A stretch of DNA of 64,000 nt from Blastococcus sp. CT_GayMR19 (GTDB taxonomy: Bacteria > Actinomycetota > Actinomycetes > Mycobacteriales > Geodermatophilaceae): assembly GCF_004570385.1 (NCBI RefSeq), contig NZ_SPQL01000001.1, positions 248,001 through 312,000 of the forward strand, given 5' to 3'. Under the pieces are notes generated by a model. That model made no database searches, was not told the origin of the DNA, and was given only the letters and a program-made list of their open reading frames with translations. Made by a program: the position numbers and the translations under genes. Positions 15,161 through 24,148 of this stretch are shown piece by piece; positions within the stretch are counted from its first letter, which is position 1, and each line of letters opens with the position of its first letter.

Positions 15161-18076
15161 TCAGTCGGCCAGGGCCTCGAGGACGAGCTCGACCGGGTGG
15201 CGGGCCTGGCGCTCGGTGCCGTGGTGGATCTGCTCGCGGCAGGAGACCCCGGTCGCGGCGATCACCGCGTCCGGCGCGGCGGCCCGGACGGCGGGGAACA
15301 GCCGGTCCTCCCCCACCCTCAGTGAGACGTCGTAGTGCTCGGCCTCGTAGCCGAACGACCCGGCCATGCCGCAGCAGCCGGCGTCGAGCTCCTGCACCGT
15401 CACGCCGGGGATCCGCTGCAGCAGCGCGACCGTCGCTGCGGTGCCCGCCTCGGCCTTCTGGTGGCAGTGGCCATGGAAGACGATGGTCCGCCCGGCCAGC
15501 CAGCTGTCCTCGCGCAGTCGCAGCCGGCCGGCGTCGATGGCCTCGACGAGCAGCTCCTCCGGCAGCCTCACCTGCGCCGCCACGGCCTTCACGTTGGCGT
15601 CGTCCGGCAGCAGCTGCACGTGCTCCGCGCGCAGCGTGAGGATGCAGGACGGTTCACAGCCGACGATCGGCCCCTCGGCCGCGCCGCTCGCGCACAGCGA
15701 GTCGGCGAGATTCTTCGCCTTCTGACGGGCGTCGTCCAGCAGGCCCTTGGAGATGCTCGGCCGGCCGCAGCAGCCCTTGCTCTCCAGCCGGACGTCGTAG
15801 CCGGCGGCCTCCAGCAGCTGGACGACCGCCTTGCCGATGCCGGGCTCGGTGAAGCTGGTGAACGAGTCGGCGAGCATCGTGACCCTGCCCTGCGTCGGCG
15901 CCTCCGGGCGCTGGTGGCGCCGGAACCAGCGGGGCAGGTTCTGCCGCTCGTAGTGCGGCAGGGGGCGCTGCCGGGCGATGCCGAGCAGGCGCTCCATCAA
16001 CGTTCGCAGTGGACGGATCCGGCCGGGGATGTTGGACAGCGGCGCGGTGGCCGAACCCAGCCGGTTCAGCGTGCGGATGGAGCCGAAGATGCGGGAGCGC
16101 AGCGGAACGCCGTGGACGTCGTGCTTGGCGGCCAGCGCCTCGCTCTTCATCGCGGCCACGTCCACGCCCAGGGGGCACTCGCTCTTGCATGCCTTGCACA
16201 TGAGGCAGAGGTCCAGCACCTCGTGCAGGCGCTCGTCGGCCAGGGCGGCGTGCGGGTCACCCTCGCTCAGCGCCTTGACCAGCGCGCCGGCCCGCCCGCG
16301 CGTGGAGTGCTCCTCCATGCGGGTGGCGATGTAGGACGGGCACATCGCGCCGGTCGTCGACTTCCGGCAGAGGCCGATGTTCATGCACCGGTCAGCGGCG
16401 CCGAACATGCCGCCCACGACGTCGAACTGCAGACGTGTGTGCAACGGGCCGGGCACCGGGGGGTTCGCGTCGCGCAGGTGCTCGGTCATCGACGGCGAGT
16501 CGACGATCTTGCCCGGGTTGAGCGTGCCGGCCGGATCGAACAGCCCCTTGACGCGGCGCATCGCCTCGTAGAGCTCGTCGCCGAACAGCTCGCGGTTGAA
16601 CTCGCTGCGGGCCAGCCCGTCGCCGTGCTCGCTGGAGTTGACGCCGCCGTACTCGCGGACGAGGTCCTTGACCTCGACCGCGACTGCCCGCATGACCTCG
16701 ACCTGACCGGGCTTGGTGAGGTCGACGAAGGGCCGGATGTGCAGGCAGCCCACCGAGCAGTGTCCGTAGAAGCCGGCCTCGAGCCCGTGCCGGTCGAGGA
16801 CGTCGCGGAACCGCGCCGTGTACTCGGCCAGGTGCTTGGGGTCGACGGCGGTGTCCTCGACGAACGCCAGCGGTCGCAGGGCGCCGACCGAGGCGGCCAT
16901 GAGCAGCCCGAGCGCGGACTTGCGGACCTTGAGCAGGGCGCCCTGCTCGGCCGGTGTGATCGCGCGCAGCGTGTGGTAGCCGTGCCCGTTGCGCTCCCAG
17001 AGCGCGGTCAGCTCGTCCAGCGAGGCGACGAGCTCGTCCTGGTCGTCACCGGTGAAGGAGACGAACAGCAGTGCCTCCGGGTCACCCTGCAGGATCTCGC
17101 CGAGCGCGGCGTACTCGATCTTCTGCCGCGAGAGGTCGAGGATCGTCTTGTCCATCAGCTCGACCTGGGCGGGGTCGCAGGACAGCGCGTCCTCGGTGGC
17201 GTTGATCGCGCCCTGGACGGTCTCGAAGTGGCCGACGGCGAAGACCTGCTTCGCCGGCTTGGGCACCAGGCCGACGCGCGCCGAGGTGACGATGGCCAGC
17301 GTGCCCTCGGAGCCGACGAGGAACTTGGCCAGGTCGAAGGGGGCGCCGTCGGCGAGGCGGTCCAGCCGGTAGCCACCGGCCCGCCGCCAGAAGTTGGGGA
17401 AGCCCGTGGCGATCGCATCGGCGTGCTCCGCCACGAGCTTCGGCAGCTCGCGGTAGATGCCGGCCTCGAGGGTCGTCCCCTCGGCCCGCCGGGCCCGCTC
17501 GGCCTCGTCCACGACGCCGAAGGTCGCCGTCGACCCGTCGGCGAGGACGACGTCGACCTCCTGGACGTGGTCGATCGTCATGCCGAACCGGACCGATCCG
17601 CTGCCGGCGGAGTTGTTGCCGATCATCCCGCCGATCGTGGCGCGATTGCTGGTCGAGGTGTCCGGCCCGAACATCAGCTTGTGCGGCGCGGCCGCACGGT
17701 TCAGGTCGTCCTGCACCACGCCGGGCTCCACCCGGGCGGTGCGGGCCTGCGGATCCAGCTCGGTGATCCGGTTCATGTGCCGGGAGAGGTCGAGCACCAG
17801 GCCGGGACCCACGGTCTGGCCGGCCAGGCTGGTGGCGGCGCCGCGGGCGAGCACCGGGATGCCGGCCTCGCCCGCGAGCCGGACGGCGGCCACCACGTCC
17901 GCGACGTGCCTCGGGTACACCACCCCGACCGGGGTCATCGTGTACATGCTGGCGTCCTGCGAGAACAGGTGGCGGGTGTAGTCGTCGAACGCGACCTCGC
18001 CGTCCAGCTGACGGGTCAGCTCGCGCTCGAGCTCAGCGGCATCCACCCCGACCGTGCGCTCGGGCGCGGCCGTCAT
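15161..18076 (-). CDS. FAD-linked oxidase / Fe-S protein fusion (glycolate or D-lactate oxidase type)
   Basis: 971-aa fusion from an ATG at 18076. Residues about 40-520 are a PCMH-type FAD domain and C-terminal oxidase domain (RGAATSLAGQTVGPGLVLD, TIGGMIGNNSAGSGSVRFG, FLVGSEGTLAI, EHGDGL). They are followed by a ferredoxin-like region (CMNIGLCRKSTTGAMCPSY, CLMCKACKSECPLG) and two CCG domains (GCCGRPSISKG, GCCGMAGSFGYEAEHYDVS) of the GlcF type. The protein should oxidise a 2-hydroxy acid such as glycolate or D-lactate and pass electrons to the quinone pool. The ATG overlaps the aminotransferase stop, so glyoxylate made here could be transaminated at once. The length is normal for such single-chain versions. 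Confidence 0.88.
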   Translation of the reverse strand: MTAAPERTVGVDAAELERELTRQLDGEVAFDDYTRHLFSQDASMYTMTPVGVVYPRHVADVVAAVRLAGEAGIPVLARGAATSLAGQTVGPGLVLDLSRHMNRITELDPQARTARVEPGVVQDDLNRAAAPHKLMFGPDTSTSNRATIGGMIGNNSAGSGSVRFGMTIDHVQEVDVVLADGSTATFGVVDEAERARRAEGTTLEAGIYRELPKLVAEHADAIATGFPNFWRRAGGYRLDRLADGAPFDLAKFLVGSEGTLAIVTSARVGLVPKPAKQVFAVGHFETVQGAINATEDALSCDPAQVELMDKTILDLSRQKIEYAALGEILQGDPEALLFVSFTGDDQDELVASLDELTALWERNGHGYHTLRAITPAEQGALLKVRKSALGLLMAASVGALRPLAFVEDTAVDPKHLAEYTARFRDVLDRHGLEAGFYGHCSVGCLHIRPFVDLTKPGQVEVMRAVAVEVKDLVREYGGVNSSEHGDGLARSEFNRELFGDELYEAMRRVKGLFDPAGTLNPGKIVDSPSMTEHLRDANPPVPGPLHTRLQFDVVGGMFGAADRCMNIGLCRKSTTGAMCPSYIATRMEEHSTRGRAGALVKALSEGDPHAALADERLHEVLDLCLMCKACKSECPLGVDVAAMKSEALAAKHDVHGVPLRSRIFGSIRTLNRLGSATAPLSNIPGRIRPLRTLMERLLGIARQRPLPHYERQNLPRWFRRHQRPEAPTQGRVTMLADSFTSFTEPGIGKAVVQLLEAAGYDVRLESKGCCGRPSISKGLLDDARQKAKNLADSLCASGAAEGPIVGCEPSCILTLRAEHVQLLPDDANVKAVAAQVRLPEELLVEAIDAGRLRLREDSWLAGRTIVFHGHCHQKAEAGTAATVALLQRIPGVTVQELDAGCCGMAGSFGYEAEHYDVSLRVGEDRLFPAVRAAAPDAVIAATGVSCREQIHHGTERQARHPVELVLEALAD

Positions 18077-19248
18077 GGCTGCTGGAGGCGCTCGAGGGCC
18101 GCCTGGATCCCGTCCGGATCGACCTTGACGCCGGCGCGCGTCAGGCCCATCTGCACACCGGCGAGCGTGCCGGCCAGCGTCAGGTCGTTGAAGTGGCCGA
18201 GGTGCCCGATCCGGAACACCTTGTCGGTCAGCTTGCCCAGGCCCGCGCCCAGCGACATGTCGTACTCGCGGAGGATGACCTTGCGAACCTCGTCCGCGCC
18301 GCCCTCGGGCATCAGGATCGCGGTCAGCGAGCCGGAGTACTCGCGCTCGTCGAGGGCGAGCACCTCCAGGCCCCAGCCGCGTACCGCGGCCCGGGTCGCC
18401 TCGGCGTGCCGGGTGTGGCGGGCGTAGACGTTCTGCAGGCCCTCCTCCTCCAGCATGATCAGCGCCTCGCGCAGGCCGTAGAGGATGTTCGTCGCCGGGG
18501 TGTAGGGCCAGAAGCCGTTGACGTTCGCGCCGAGGATCGGCTGCCAGTCCCAATAGGACCGCGGGAGCTTCGCGGTCTTCGAGGCCTCGAGGGCCTTCTC
18601 GCTGATCGCGTTGAAGCTGATCCCCGGCGGCAGCATGAGGCCCTTCTGCGAGCCGGAGATCGTGACGTCGACGCCCCACTCGTCGTGCCGGTAGTCGATG
18701 CTGCCCAGCGAGGAGATGGTGTCGACCAGGAGCAGCGCCGGGTGACCAGCGGCGTCGATGGCCTTGCGGACCTCGCCCACCCGGCTGGTCACACCGGTGG
18801 AGGTCTCGTTGTGGACCACCATCACGGCCTTGATCGCGTGGCCGGTGTCGGCGGTCAGGCGCTCCTGCACGGCCTCCGGCGGGACGCCGTGGCGCCAGTC
18901 GCCGGGGACGAAGTCGACGTCGAGGCCGAGCTTGCCGGCCATCTCCTGCCAGAGGGTGGCGAAGTGGCCGGTCTCGAAGCAGAGGACGCGGTCACCGGGC
19001 GAGAGCGTGTTGACGAGCGCGGCCTCCCAGGCGCCGGTGCCGGACGCGGGGAAGATGACGACCGGCTGCGTGGTGCCGAAGGGCGCCTTGACCGCCTCGA
19101 GCACCTCCTTGCCGAGCGCGGCGAAGTCCGGGCCCCGGTGGTCGATCGTCGGGTGGTCCATCGCCCGCAGGACGCGGTCGGGGACGTTGGTCGGCCCCGG
19201 GATCTGCAGGAAGTGTCGACCGCCCGTGCTGGAGCCCGGCAGTGGCAT
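18073..19248 (-). CDS. sgaA: Serine-glyoxylate aminotransferase
   Basis: 391-aa class V aminotransferase from an ATG at 19248. It transfers the amino group of serine to glyoxylate, giving hydroxypyruvate and glycine. Signatures are HFLQIPGPTNVPDRVLRAMD, FPASGTGAWEAAL, and DTISSLGSIDYRHDEWGVDV. The PLP lysine is in TISGSQKGLMLPPG, and RIGHLGHFNDL is near the C-terminus. The length matches the family. It is first in a two-gene operon with the FAD/Fe-S oxidase (4-bp overlap) and divergent from the SLC13 permease. The shared 225-bp promoter region holds the inverted repeat at 19405-19429, likely an IclR-type site. Confidence 0.92.
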   Translation of the reverse strand: MPLPGSSTGGRHFLQIPGPTNVPDRVLRAMDHPTIDHRGPDFAALGKEVLEAVKAPFGTTQPVVIFPASGTGAWEAALVNTLSPGDRVLCFETGHFATLWQEMAGKLGLDVDFVPGDWRHGVPPEAVQERLTADTGHAIKAVMVVHNETSTGVTSRVGEVRKAIDAAGHPALLLVDTISSLGSIDYRHDEWGVDVTISGSQKGLMLPPGISFNAISEKALEASKTAKLPRSYWDWQPILGANVNGFWPYTPATNILYGLREALIMLEEEGLQNVYARHTRHAEATRAAVRGWGLEVLALDEREYSGSLTAILMPEGGADEVRKVILREYDMSLGAGLGKLTDKVFRIGHLGHFNDLTLAGTLAGVQMGLTRAGVKVDPDGIQAALERLQQP

Positions 19249-19404
19249 GGGTTTGCCTCTCGTCACGCCTCGAGCGCCCGGGGCCCGAAGTTCACGTTGC
19301 GGAAGATACCTACCGATTGACGGATCCCGCGAGCGCGGGTACACGCGCTGTGTGATCCTTGACACCGGGCAAGGACGCCCACTTAGATACCCCAGAGCGA
19401 AAAT

Positions 19405-19429
19405 GGCGTTTCGCATTGCGGAAAACGCC
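19405..19429. promoter_or_regulatory. Nested inverted repeat, candidate IclR-type operator
   Basis: GGCGTTT at 19405-19411 pairs with AAACGCC at 19423-19429, and the centre CGCATTGCG is itself a palindrome. A second half-site, GTTGCGGAA, lies at about 19296-19304, near the aminotransferase start. The TTTCGCA-TTGCGGAAA form resembles IclR-family operators, and an IclR gene is encoded at 23206. Confidence 0.6.
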
Positions 19430-19473
19430 TGGCACGCAGACCGCCTCGGCCTGCCCGACCACAGGGGACATCG

Positions 19474-21009
19474 GTGTCCGTACAGCTAGTCCTGATCTTG
19501 ATTCTCCTGGTGGTCTTCCTGATCGCCACAGTGCTGCCGGTGCACATGGGTGCACTGGCGATGGTCGCGGCCTTCATCGCCGCCTACTTCATCTTCGGCA
19601 CCGAGGAGACGGAGACGACGCCGGCGTACGACGACGCGGTCTTCGGCTTCTTCCCGGGGTCGCTGTTCGTCGTCCTCGTCGGCGTCACCTACCTGTTCGC
19701 GATCGCCAAGAACAACGGCACCGTCGACTGGCTCGTGCACGCCGCGGTCACGGCGTCGGGCGGTCGCCTGGCGGCCATCCCGTGGGCCATGTTCGCTGTC
19801 ACCGGTGCGCTCACCGCGATCGGCGGCGTCGTGCCCGCGGTGGTGGCGATCATCGCCCCGGTCGGCATGTCGTTCGCCCGCCGGTACGGGATCAACCCCG
19901 TGCTCATGGGTCTGTTCATCATCAACGGCGCTACCGCCGGCGGCTTCTCCCCGCTGTCGGTCTTCGGCGTCATCACCAACACGGTCGTCGCGGACAACGA
20001 CCTGCCCGGCAGCCCGCTGTTCCTCTGGGGCGCCTCCATCGTCATCAACATCCTGCTGTCGATCCTGGTCTTCTTCCTCTTCGGCGGGCGCAAGCTGCTC
20101 GGCGGCGAGCGGGTCGACACGAGCAACTCCCGGGACGACGACTTCGTCGCGGCCACCGTTGCCGGCGACGCGACCGAGGACACCGGAGAGGACATCCCCG
20201 GCGGACCGGCCCGCAGGACCGCCGTCGGCACCACCGGCACGGGGGGCGCGGCAGTCCCGGGCAGCCGCGCGACCGGGGCCGAGCACGGTCACCCGCACGG
20301 TTCCACGGGCTATGCGCACGCCCACGACGAGGACGAGGACCGAGCCGAGACCAAGGCGGTGCAGACGACCGCGATCGCCGAGGAGCACCACGAGGACGTC
20401 GTCACCACCCTCGACCGCGACCGGACGCTGACCCTGATCGGGCTCGGCCTCCTGGTGGTCGGTGCCCTCGTCTTCGACCTGGACATCGGCCTGCTGGCGA
20501 TCACCGTCGGCGTGATCCTGTCCCTGGTCGCCCCGCGCGGCGCCAAGGGCGCCGTGGGTCAGATCGCCTGGCCGACCGTGCTGCTGATCTGCGGCATCGT
20601 CACCTACGTCGGGCTCATGCAGGACCAGGACGTCCCCGGGTGGCTCGGCGACAACGTCGCCGCGTTGGGTCTCCCGCTGATCGCCGCGCTGCTGATCTGC
20701 TACATCGGCGGCGTCGTCTCGGCCTTCGCCTCGACCACCGGCATCCTCGGTGCGCTCATCCCGCTGGCCGTGCCCTTCCTGCAGGGCGACAACGCGGTGG
20801 GGGCGATCGGCCTGATCACCGCGCTGGCATTGTCGTCGTCCATCGTCGACTCCAGCCCCTTCTCGACCAGCGGCGCACTGGTGGTGGCCAACGCCACCGA
20901 GGCCGAACGGGACAGGACCTTCCGGAACCTGACGGTCTGGGGCTTCTCGATGGTCGCGGTGATCCCGCTGGTCACCTGGCTGATCCTGGTGGTCCCCGGC
21001 TGGCTGTGA
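19474..21009 (+). CDS. SLC13/MatC-type dicarboxylate permease with His/Asp-rich loop
   Basis: 511-aa inner-membrane transporter from GTG 19474, with AGGGGACA upstream. The first half (LVLILILLVVFLIATVLPVH, ALTAIGGVVPAVVAIIAP, NGATAGGFSPLSVFGVITN) matches the MatC N-terminal type of C4-dicarboxylate/malonate carriers. The second half repeats the motif as SSSIVDSSPFSTSGALVVAN. Between them, residues about 210-315 form a long hydrophilic loop with EHGHPHGSTGYAHAHDEDED, unusually rich in His and Asp, which could bind metal. The substrate is probably a dicarboxylate or 2-hydroxy acid feeding the neighbouring glyoxylate genes. A strong terminator follows. Confidence 0.85.
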   Translation: MSVQLVLILILLVVFLIATVLPVHMGALAMVAAFIAAYFIFGTEETETTPAYDDAVFGFFPGSLFVVLVGVTYLFAIAKNNGTVDWLVHAAVTASGGRLAAIPWAMFAVTGALTAIGGVVPAVVAIIAPVGMSFARRYGINPVLMGLFIINGATAGGFSPLSVFGVITNTVVADNDLPGSPLFLWGASIVINILLSILVFFLFGGRKLLGGERVDTSNSRDDDFVAATVAGDATEDTGEDIPGGPARRTAVGTTGTGGAAVPGSRATGAEHGHPHGSTGYAHAHDEDEDRAETKAVQTTAIAEEHHEDVVTTLDRDRTLTLIGLGLLVVGALVFDLDIGLLAITVGVILSLVAPRGAKGAVGQIAWPTVLLICGIVTYVGLMQDQDVPGWLGDNVAALGLPLIAALLICYIGGVVSAFASTTGILGALIPLAVPFLQGDNAVGAIGLITALALSSSIVDSSPFSTSGALVVANATEAERDRTFRNLTVWGFSMVAVIPLVTWLILVVPGWL

Positions 21010-21032
21010 GCCCGGCAGTGCACTGAAACAGG

Positions 21033-21078
21033 ACGCGACCGCGCCCCGTCGGCCCCCGCCGTCGGGGCGCGGTCGCGT
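21033..21078. terminator. Rho-independent-type terminator after the permease
   Basis: A perfect 16-bp stem (21033-21048 with 21063-21078) that ends in CGCGTTT, beginning 23 bp after the permease stop and followed only by a short T run. It separates the permease from the CoA-transferase operon. Confidence 0.8.
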
Positions 21079-21124
21079 TTCCGCCACGATGATCCGAACA
21101 ACCGCCAGTCCGCGGAGGCAGCTT

Positions 21125-22417
21125 GTGAACCCGGCCCAGACGTCCCCGAACCCCGAGTCCCAGCCGCCCCTGACCGGCGTCACGGTCCTCGAGGTGGGCG
21201 TGTTCATGGCGGCGCCCTTCGCCGCCATGCAGCTCGCCGACCTGGGCGCCCGCGTGGTCAAGGTCGAGGACCCGCGCAGCGGTGACCCGGTGCGGGCGAG
21301 CGGGCCGTTCCTGGAAGGCGAGAGCTCCCCCTACCTGCGGCTCAACCGCAACAAGGAGTCCGTGGCACTCGACCTGAAGTCGCCCACCGGCAAGCAGGCC
21401 TTCCTGGCCCTGGTCCGGGAGGCGGACGTGGTGATCGAGAACCTGCGCCCCGGGGCCATGGCGCGGCTCGGCCTGGACGCCGAGAGCATCTGGGCGGAGA
21501 ACCCGCGGGTCGTCTACGCCTCCGGGTCCGGCTGGGGTCAGGACGGGCCGCTGGCGCCGCTGCCGGGGCTCGACATCATGGCGCAGGCCCGGAGCGGGAT
21601 CATGAGCATCACCGGCACACCCGGGGGTGAGCCGGTCAAGGTCGGCGTCCCGGTCTGCGACCTGGTCTGCGGCCTGTACCTGTCCCTGGCGGTGACCGCC
21701 GCACTGCGCGAGCGGGACCGGACCGGGATCGGCCAGGCGATCGACGTCTCCCTCTTCGAGGCCGGGGTCAGCCTGGCGGTGTGGGAGGCCGGCAAGTACT
21801 TCGCCACCGGCGAGGTGGGCGGACCGCTCGGGTCGGCGCACCAGAGCCAGGCGCCGTACCAGGCCTTCGAGACGTCGGACGGCTGGATCACCATCGGCGC
21901 GAACACGCCCAACACCTGGGCCGGGTTCTGCCGAACACTCGGCATGACCGACGAACTGGCCGACGAGCGCTACTCCGACGCCACACGCCGGCACGCCCGC
22001 CGCGGGGAACTCCTCGACGTCATCGAGTCCCGCACCCGGGCCCGCACCACGGCCGACCTGCTCGCCGCCCTCGGCGAGGCGGGCGTCCCGTGCGCACCGA
22101 TCAACGACTACGGGCAGGTGTTCACCGACGACCACCTGGCCGCCCGGAACTTCTTCTGGGACGCCCCGCACCCGGCGCTCGGACCGGTCCGCCAGATCGG
22201 CTCGCCGATGCGGCTCTCGCGCAGCCCCGCCGTCCGCGGGGTGGCGGGCCCACCGCTGGGTGGTGACACCCGTGCGGTGCTGACCCGCCACGGCGTCCCC
22301 GGCGACGTCGTCGACGCGATCGCCGGGCCGGCAGGCACCCCGGACACCGCCCCCACCGACGAGTCGGTCGCCGTCCCCCGGCGCCCGCAGCCACCCGCAC
22401 CCGGGGAGGGAGCATGA
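21125..22417 (+). CDS. CaiB/BaiF family CoA-transferase (class III)
   Basis: 430-aa family III CoA-transferase from GTG 21125, with CGGAGG 6 nt upstream. Typical segments are LTGVTVLEVGVFMAAPFAAM, DLGARVVKVEDPRSGDPVR, LNRNKESVALDLKSPTG, and VGVPVCDLVCGLYLSLAVTA, where the Asp is the expected acyl-anhydride nucleophile. It moves CoA between carboxylic acids; the substrate here is unknown. Its stop overlaps the crotonase start, and both lie between a dicarboxylate permease and malate synthase. Activation of an imported acid to its CoA ester is the likely first step of a short pathway. Confidence 0.9.
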   Translation: MNPAQTSPNPESQPPLTGVTVLEVGVFMAAPFAAMQLADLGARVVKVEDPRSGDPVRASGPFLEGESSPYLRLNRNKESVALDLKSPTGKQAFLALVREADVVIENLRPGAMARLGLDAESIWAENPRVVYASGSGWGQDGPLAPLPGLDIMAQARSGIMSITGTPGGEPVKVGVPVCDLVCGLYLSLAVTAALRERDRTGIGQAIDVSLFEAGVSLAVWEAGKYFATGEVGGPLGSAHQSQAPYQAFETSDGWITIGANTPNTWAGFCRTLGMTDELADERYSDATRRHARRGELLDVIESRTRARTTADLLAALGEAGVPCAPINDYGQVFTDDHLAARNFFWDAPHPALGPVRQIGSPMRLSRSPAVRGVAGPPLGGDTRAVLTRHGVPGDVVDAIAGPAGTPDTAPTDESVAVPRRPQPPAPGEGA

Positions 22418-23184
22418 GCGAGCTCGAGGTCACGCAGGACGGCGGAGTGCTCACCGTCCTGTTCAACCGGCCGGAGGCACGCAATGCGATGACCTTCGCC
22501 ATGTACCAGGGCCTCGAGGAGGCCTGTGCCCGGGCCGACGCCGACGACTCGGTGCGCGTCATGGTGCTGCGTGGCGCCGGCGGCCGCGCCTTCGTCGCCG
22601 GCACCGACATCAGCCAGTTCTCGACCTTCACCAGCGGCGAGGACGGCATCGCCTACGAGGAGGGCATCTCGCGGGTGGTCAACCGGCTGGAGGACGTCAC
22701 CGTCCCGACCGTCGCCGCGATCGAGGGGCCCTGCGTCGGTGGCGGCCTGGCGCTGGCGGCCGCCTGCGACCTGCGGGTCGCGACGGAGTCCTCCCGCTTC
22801 GGGGTGCCGATCGCCCGGACCCTCGGCAACTGCCTGTCGATGAACTCCTATTCGCTCCTGGTCCACCACCTCGGCCCCGGCCGGACGCTGGACATGCTGC
22901 TGCGGGCCCGGCTGCTGTCGGCGGCGGAGGCGCACGCGGCCGGCTTCGTCGGCGAGGTGGTCGCCGACGGGGAGCTCGAGCCTGCGCTGACCGCGCTGCT
23001 CGAGGTGCTGCTCAGCCACGCCCCGCTGAGCATGAAGGCGGCCGGCCGGGCGGTCGCCCGTCTGCGGCGGGCGAACCTGCCCGACGGGGACGACATCGTC
23101 CGCGAGGTCTTCGGCAGCGCCGACTTCCGGGCCGGAGTGGCCGCCTTCGTCAACCGGAAGCCGGCCAGCTGGACCGGCCACTGA
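22414..23184 (+). CDS. Crotonase-fold protein (enoyl-CoA hydratase/isomerase family)
   Basis: 256-aa protein whose ATG overlaps the CoA-transferase stop. The oxyanion-hole segments are AFVAGTDISQF and GPCVGGGLALAAACDLRVA, so CoA-thioester binding is expected. The two glutamates that act in true enoyl-CoA hydratases are not evident: the usual GVPEITLG stretch reads GVPIARTLG, and the usual GG(T) loop reads NCLSMNS. It may therefore be a lyase, isomerase or thioesterase of the crotonase superfamily. Coupled translation suggests that it acts on the CoA ester made by the transferase upstream. Confidence 0.85.
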   Translation: MSELEVTQDGGVLTVLFNRPEARNAMTFAMYQGLEEACARADADDSVRVMVLRGAGGRAFVAGTDISQFSTFTSGEDGIAYEEGISRVVNRLEDVTVPTVAAIEGPCVGGGLALAAACDLRVATESSRFGVPIARTLGNCLSMNSYSLLVHHLGPGRTLDMLLRARLLSAAEAHAAGFVGEVVADGELEPALTALLEVLLSHAPLSMKAAGRAVARLRRANLPDGDDIVREVFGSADFRAGVAAFVNRKPASWTGH

Positions 23185-23205
23185 GCCGTCCTGCCGGGAG
23201 CGAGG

Positions 23206-23973
23206 TCAGGCGGAGGGACGCTCGGCCAGCTCGAGAGCCAGTTCGCGGCTGGCCTCGGTGAGCAGCGGAACCGCGCGCGCGACGAGTTCCGGTGTCATGC
23301 GCGCGTCGGGACCGGACACCGACACGGCCATGCGGAAGTCGGCCGCCCGGACCGGCACGGCCACGCAGCGGACGCCGGCCTCCTGCTCGCCCTCGTCGAT
23401 GGCGAAGCCGTCGCGACGGATCCCGTGCAGCGCCAGGATCAGTTCGTCCGGGTCGGTGATGGTCCGCGACGTCTGTGCGGGCATCCCGGCCCGCTCCACG
23501 AGCGCGCGGACCTGCTCGTCGGGCAGGAGCGAGAGCGTGGCCTTGCCGACGCCGGTGGAGTGCGCGAAGACCCGCCGGCCGACCTCGGTGAACATCCGCA
23601 TCGTGTGGTGCGACGGCACCTGCTGGATGTAGGTCACGCGGTCCCGCTCGAGGACGGCGAGGTTGGCCGACTCACCGAGTTCCGCGACGAGCGCCTCGAG
23701 CACCGGGCGGCCCGAGGCGCCGAGCATCGCGCCCGCGGCCTCGCCCAGCGGGACGAGCCGGGAGCCGAGCGCGTAGCGGCGATTGGGCAGCTGGCGCATG
23801 TACCCGCGGTCGACGACGGTACGCACCAGGCGGTGGATCGTCGGGACCGGCAGCCCACACGCCACGGCGATCTCGCTGATCGAGGACTCACCACCGGCGG
23901 CCGCGACGGCCTCGAACACGTCGAGGACACGCCCGACTGACTGCACTCCGCCGGCCGGTGCGGCTTCTCCCAC
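23206..23973 (-). CDS. IclR-family transcriptional regulator
   Basis: 255-aa regulator. GTG 23973 was chosen because GAGGGAG lies 8 nt upstream and homology begins there (GGVQSVGRVLDVFEAVAAAG); an ATG at 24024 would add 17 residues. The winged helix is at about 8-70 (SSISEIAVACGLPVPTIHRLVRTV), followed by the effector domain (FAHSTGVGKATLS, DEGEQEAGVRCVAVPV). The family includes glyoxylate-responsive regulators (AllR, IclR). Its position between the CoA-transferase pair and malate synthase, and the inverted repeat at 19405, suggest it controls this whole cluster. A half-site-like CATACGGAAAAA at about 24022-24033 lies in its own promoter. Confidence 0.88.
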   Translation of the reverse strand: MGEAAPAGGVQSVGRVLDVFEAVAAAGGESSISEIAVACGLPVPTIHRLVRTVVDRGYMRQLPNRRYALGSRLVPLGEAAGAMLGASGRPVLEALVAELGESANLAVLERDRVTYIQQVPSHHTMRMFTEVGRRVFAHSTGVGKATLSLLPDEQVRALVERAGMPAQTSRTITDPDELILALHGIRRDGFAIDEGEQEAGVRCVAVPVRAADFRMAVSVSGPDARMTPELVARAVPLLTEASRELALELAERPSA

Positions 23974-24148
23974 GGATCGGGCTCCCTCGAGCTGTTTCGC
24001 CTGCCGAACAGGAACTAACAGCATACGGAAAAACGAGCCCCCGAAACCATTCGGTTCACCGGCGCACCCGGCCACGCTGCCGCCGGCCATCCTGCTACGC
24101 GACGGAGTCGCCCTGACCGCGGCGCGTGCGAGCGCGACCGCGTGCTGG

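Noticed and set aside
15335-18427. A 1030-codon open frame on the + strand opposite the FAD/Fe-S oxidase gene
   Set aside because: The reverse strand has clear family motifs throughout; the + frame is rich in Arg, Ala, Gln and His without any domain. Long antisense frames are common in GC-rich genes.
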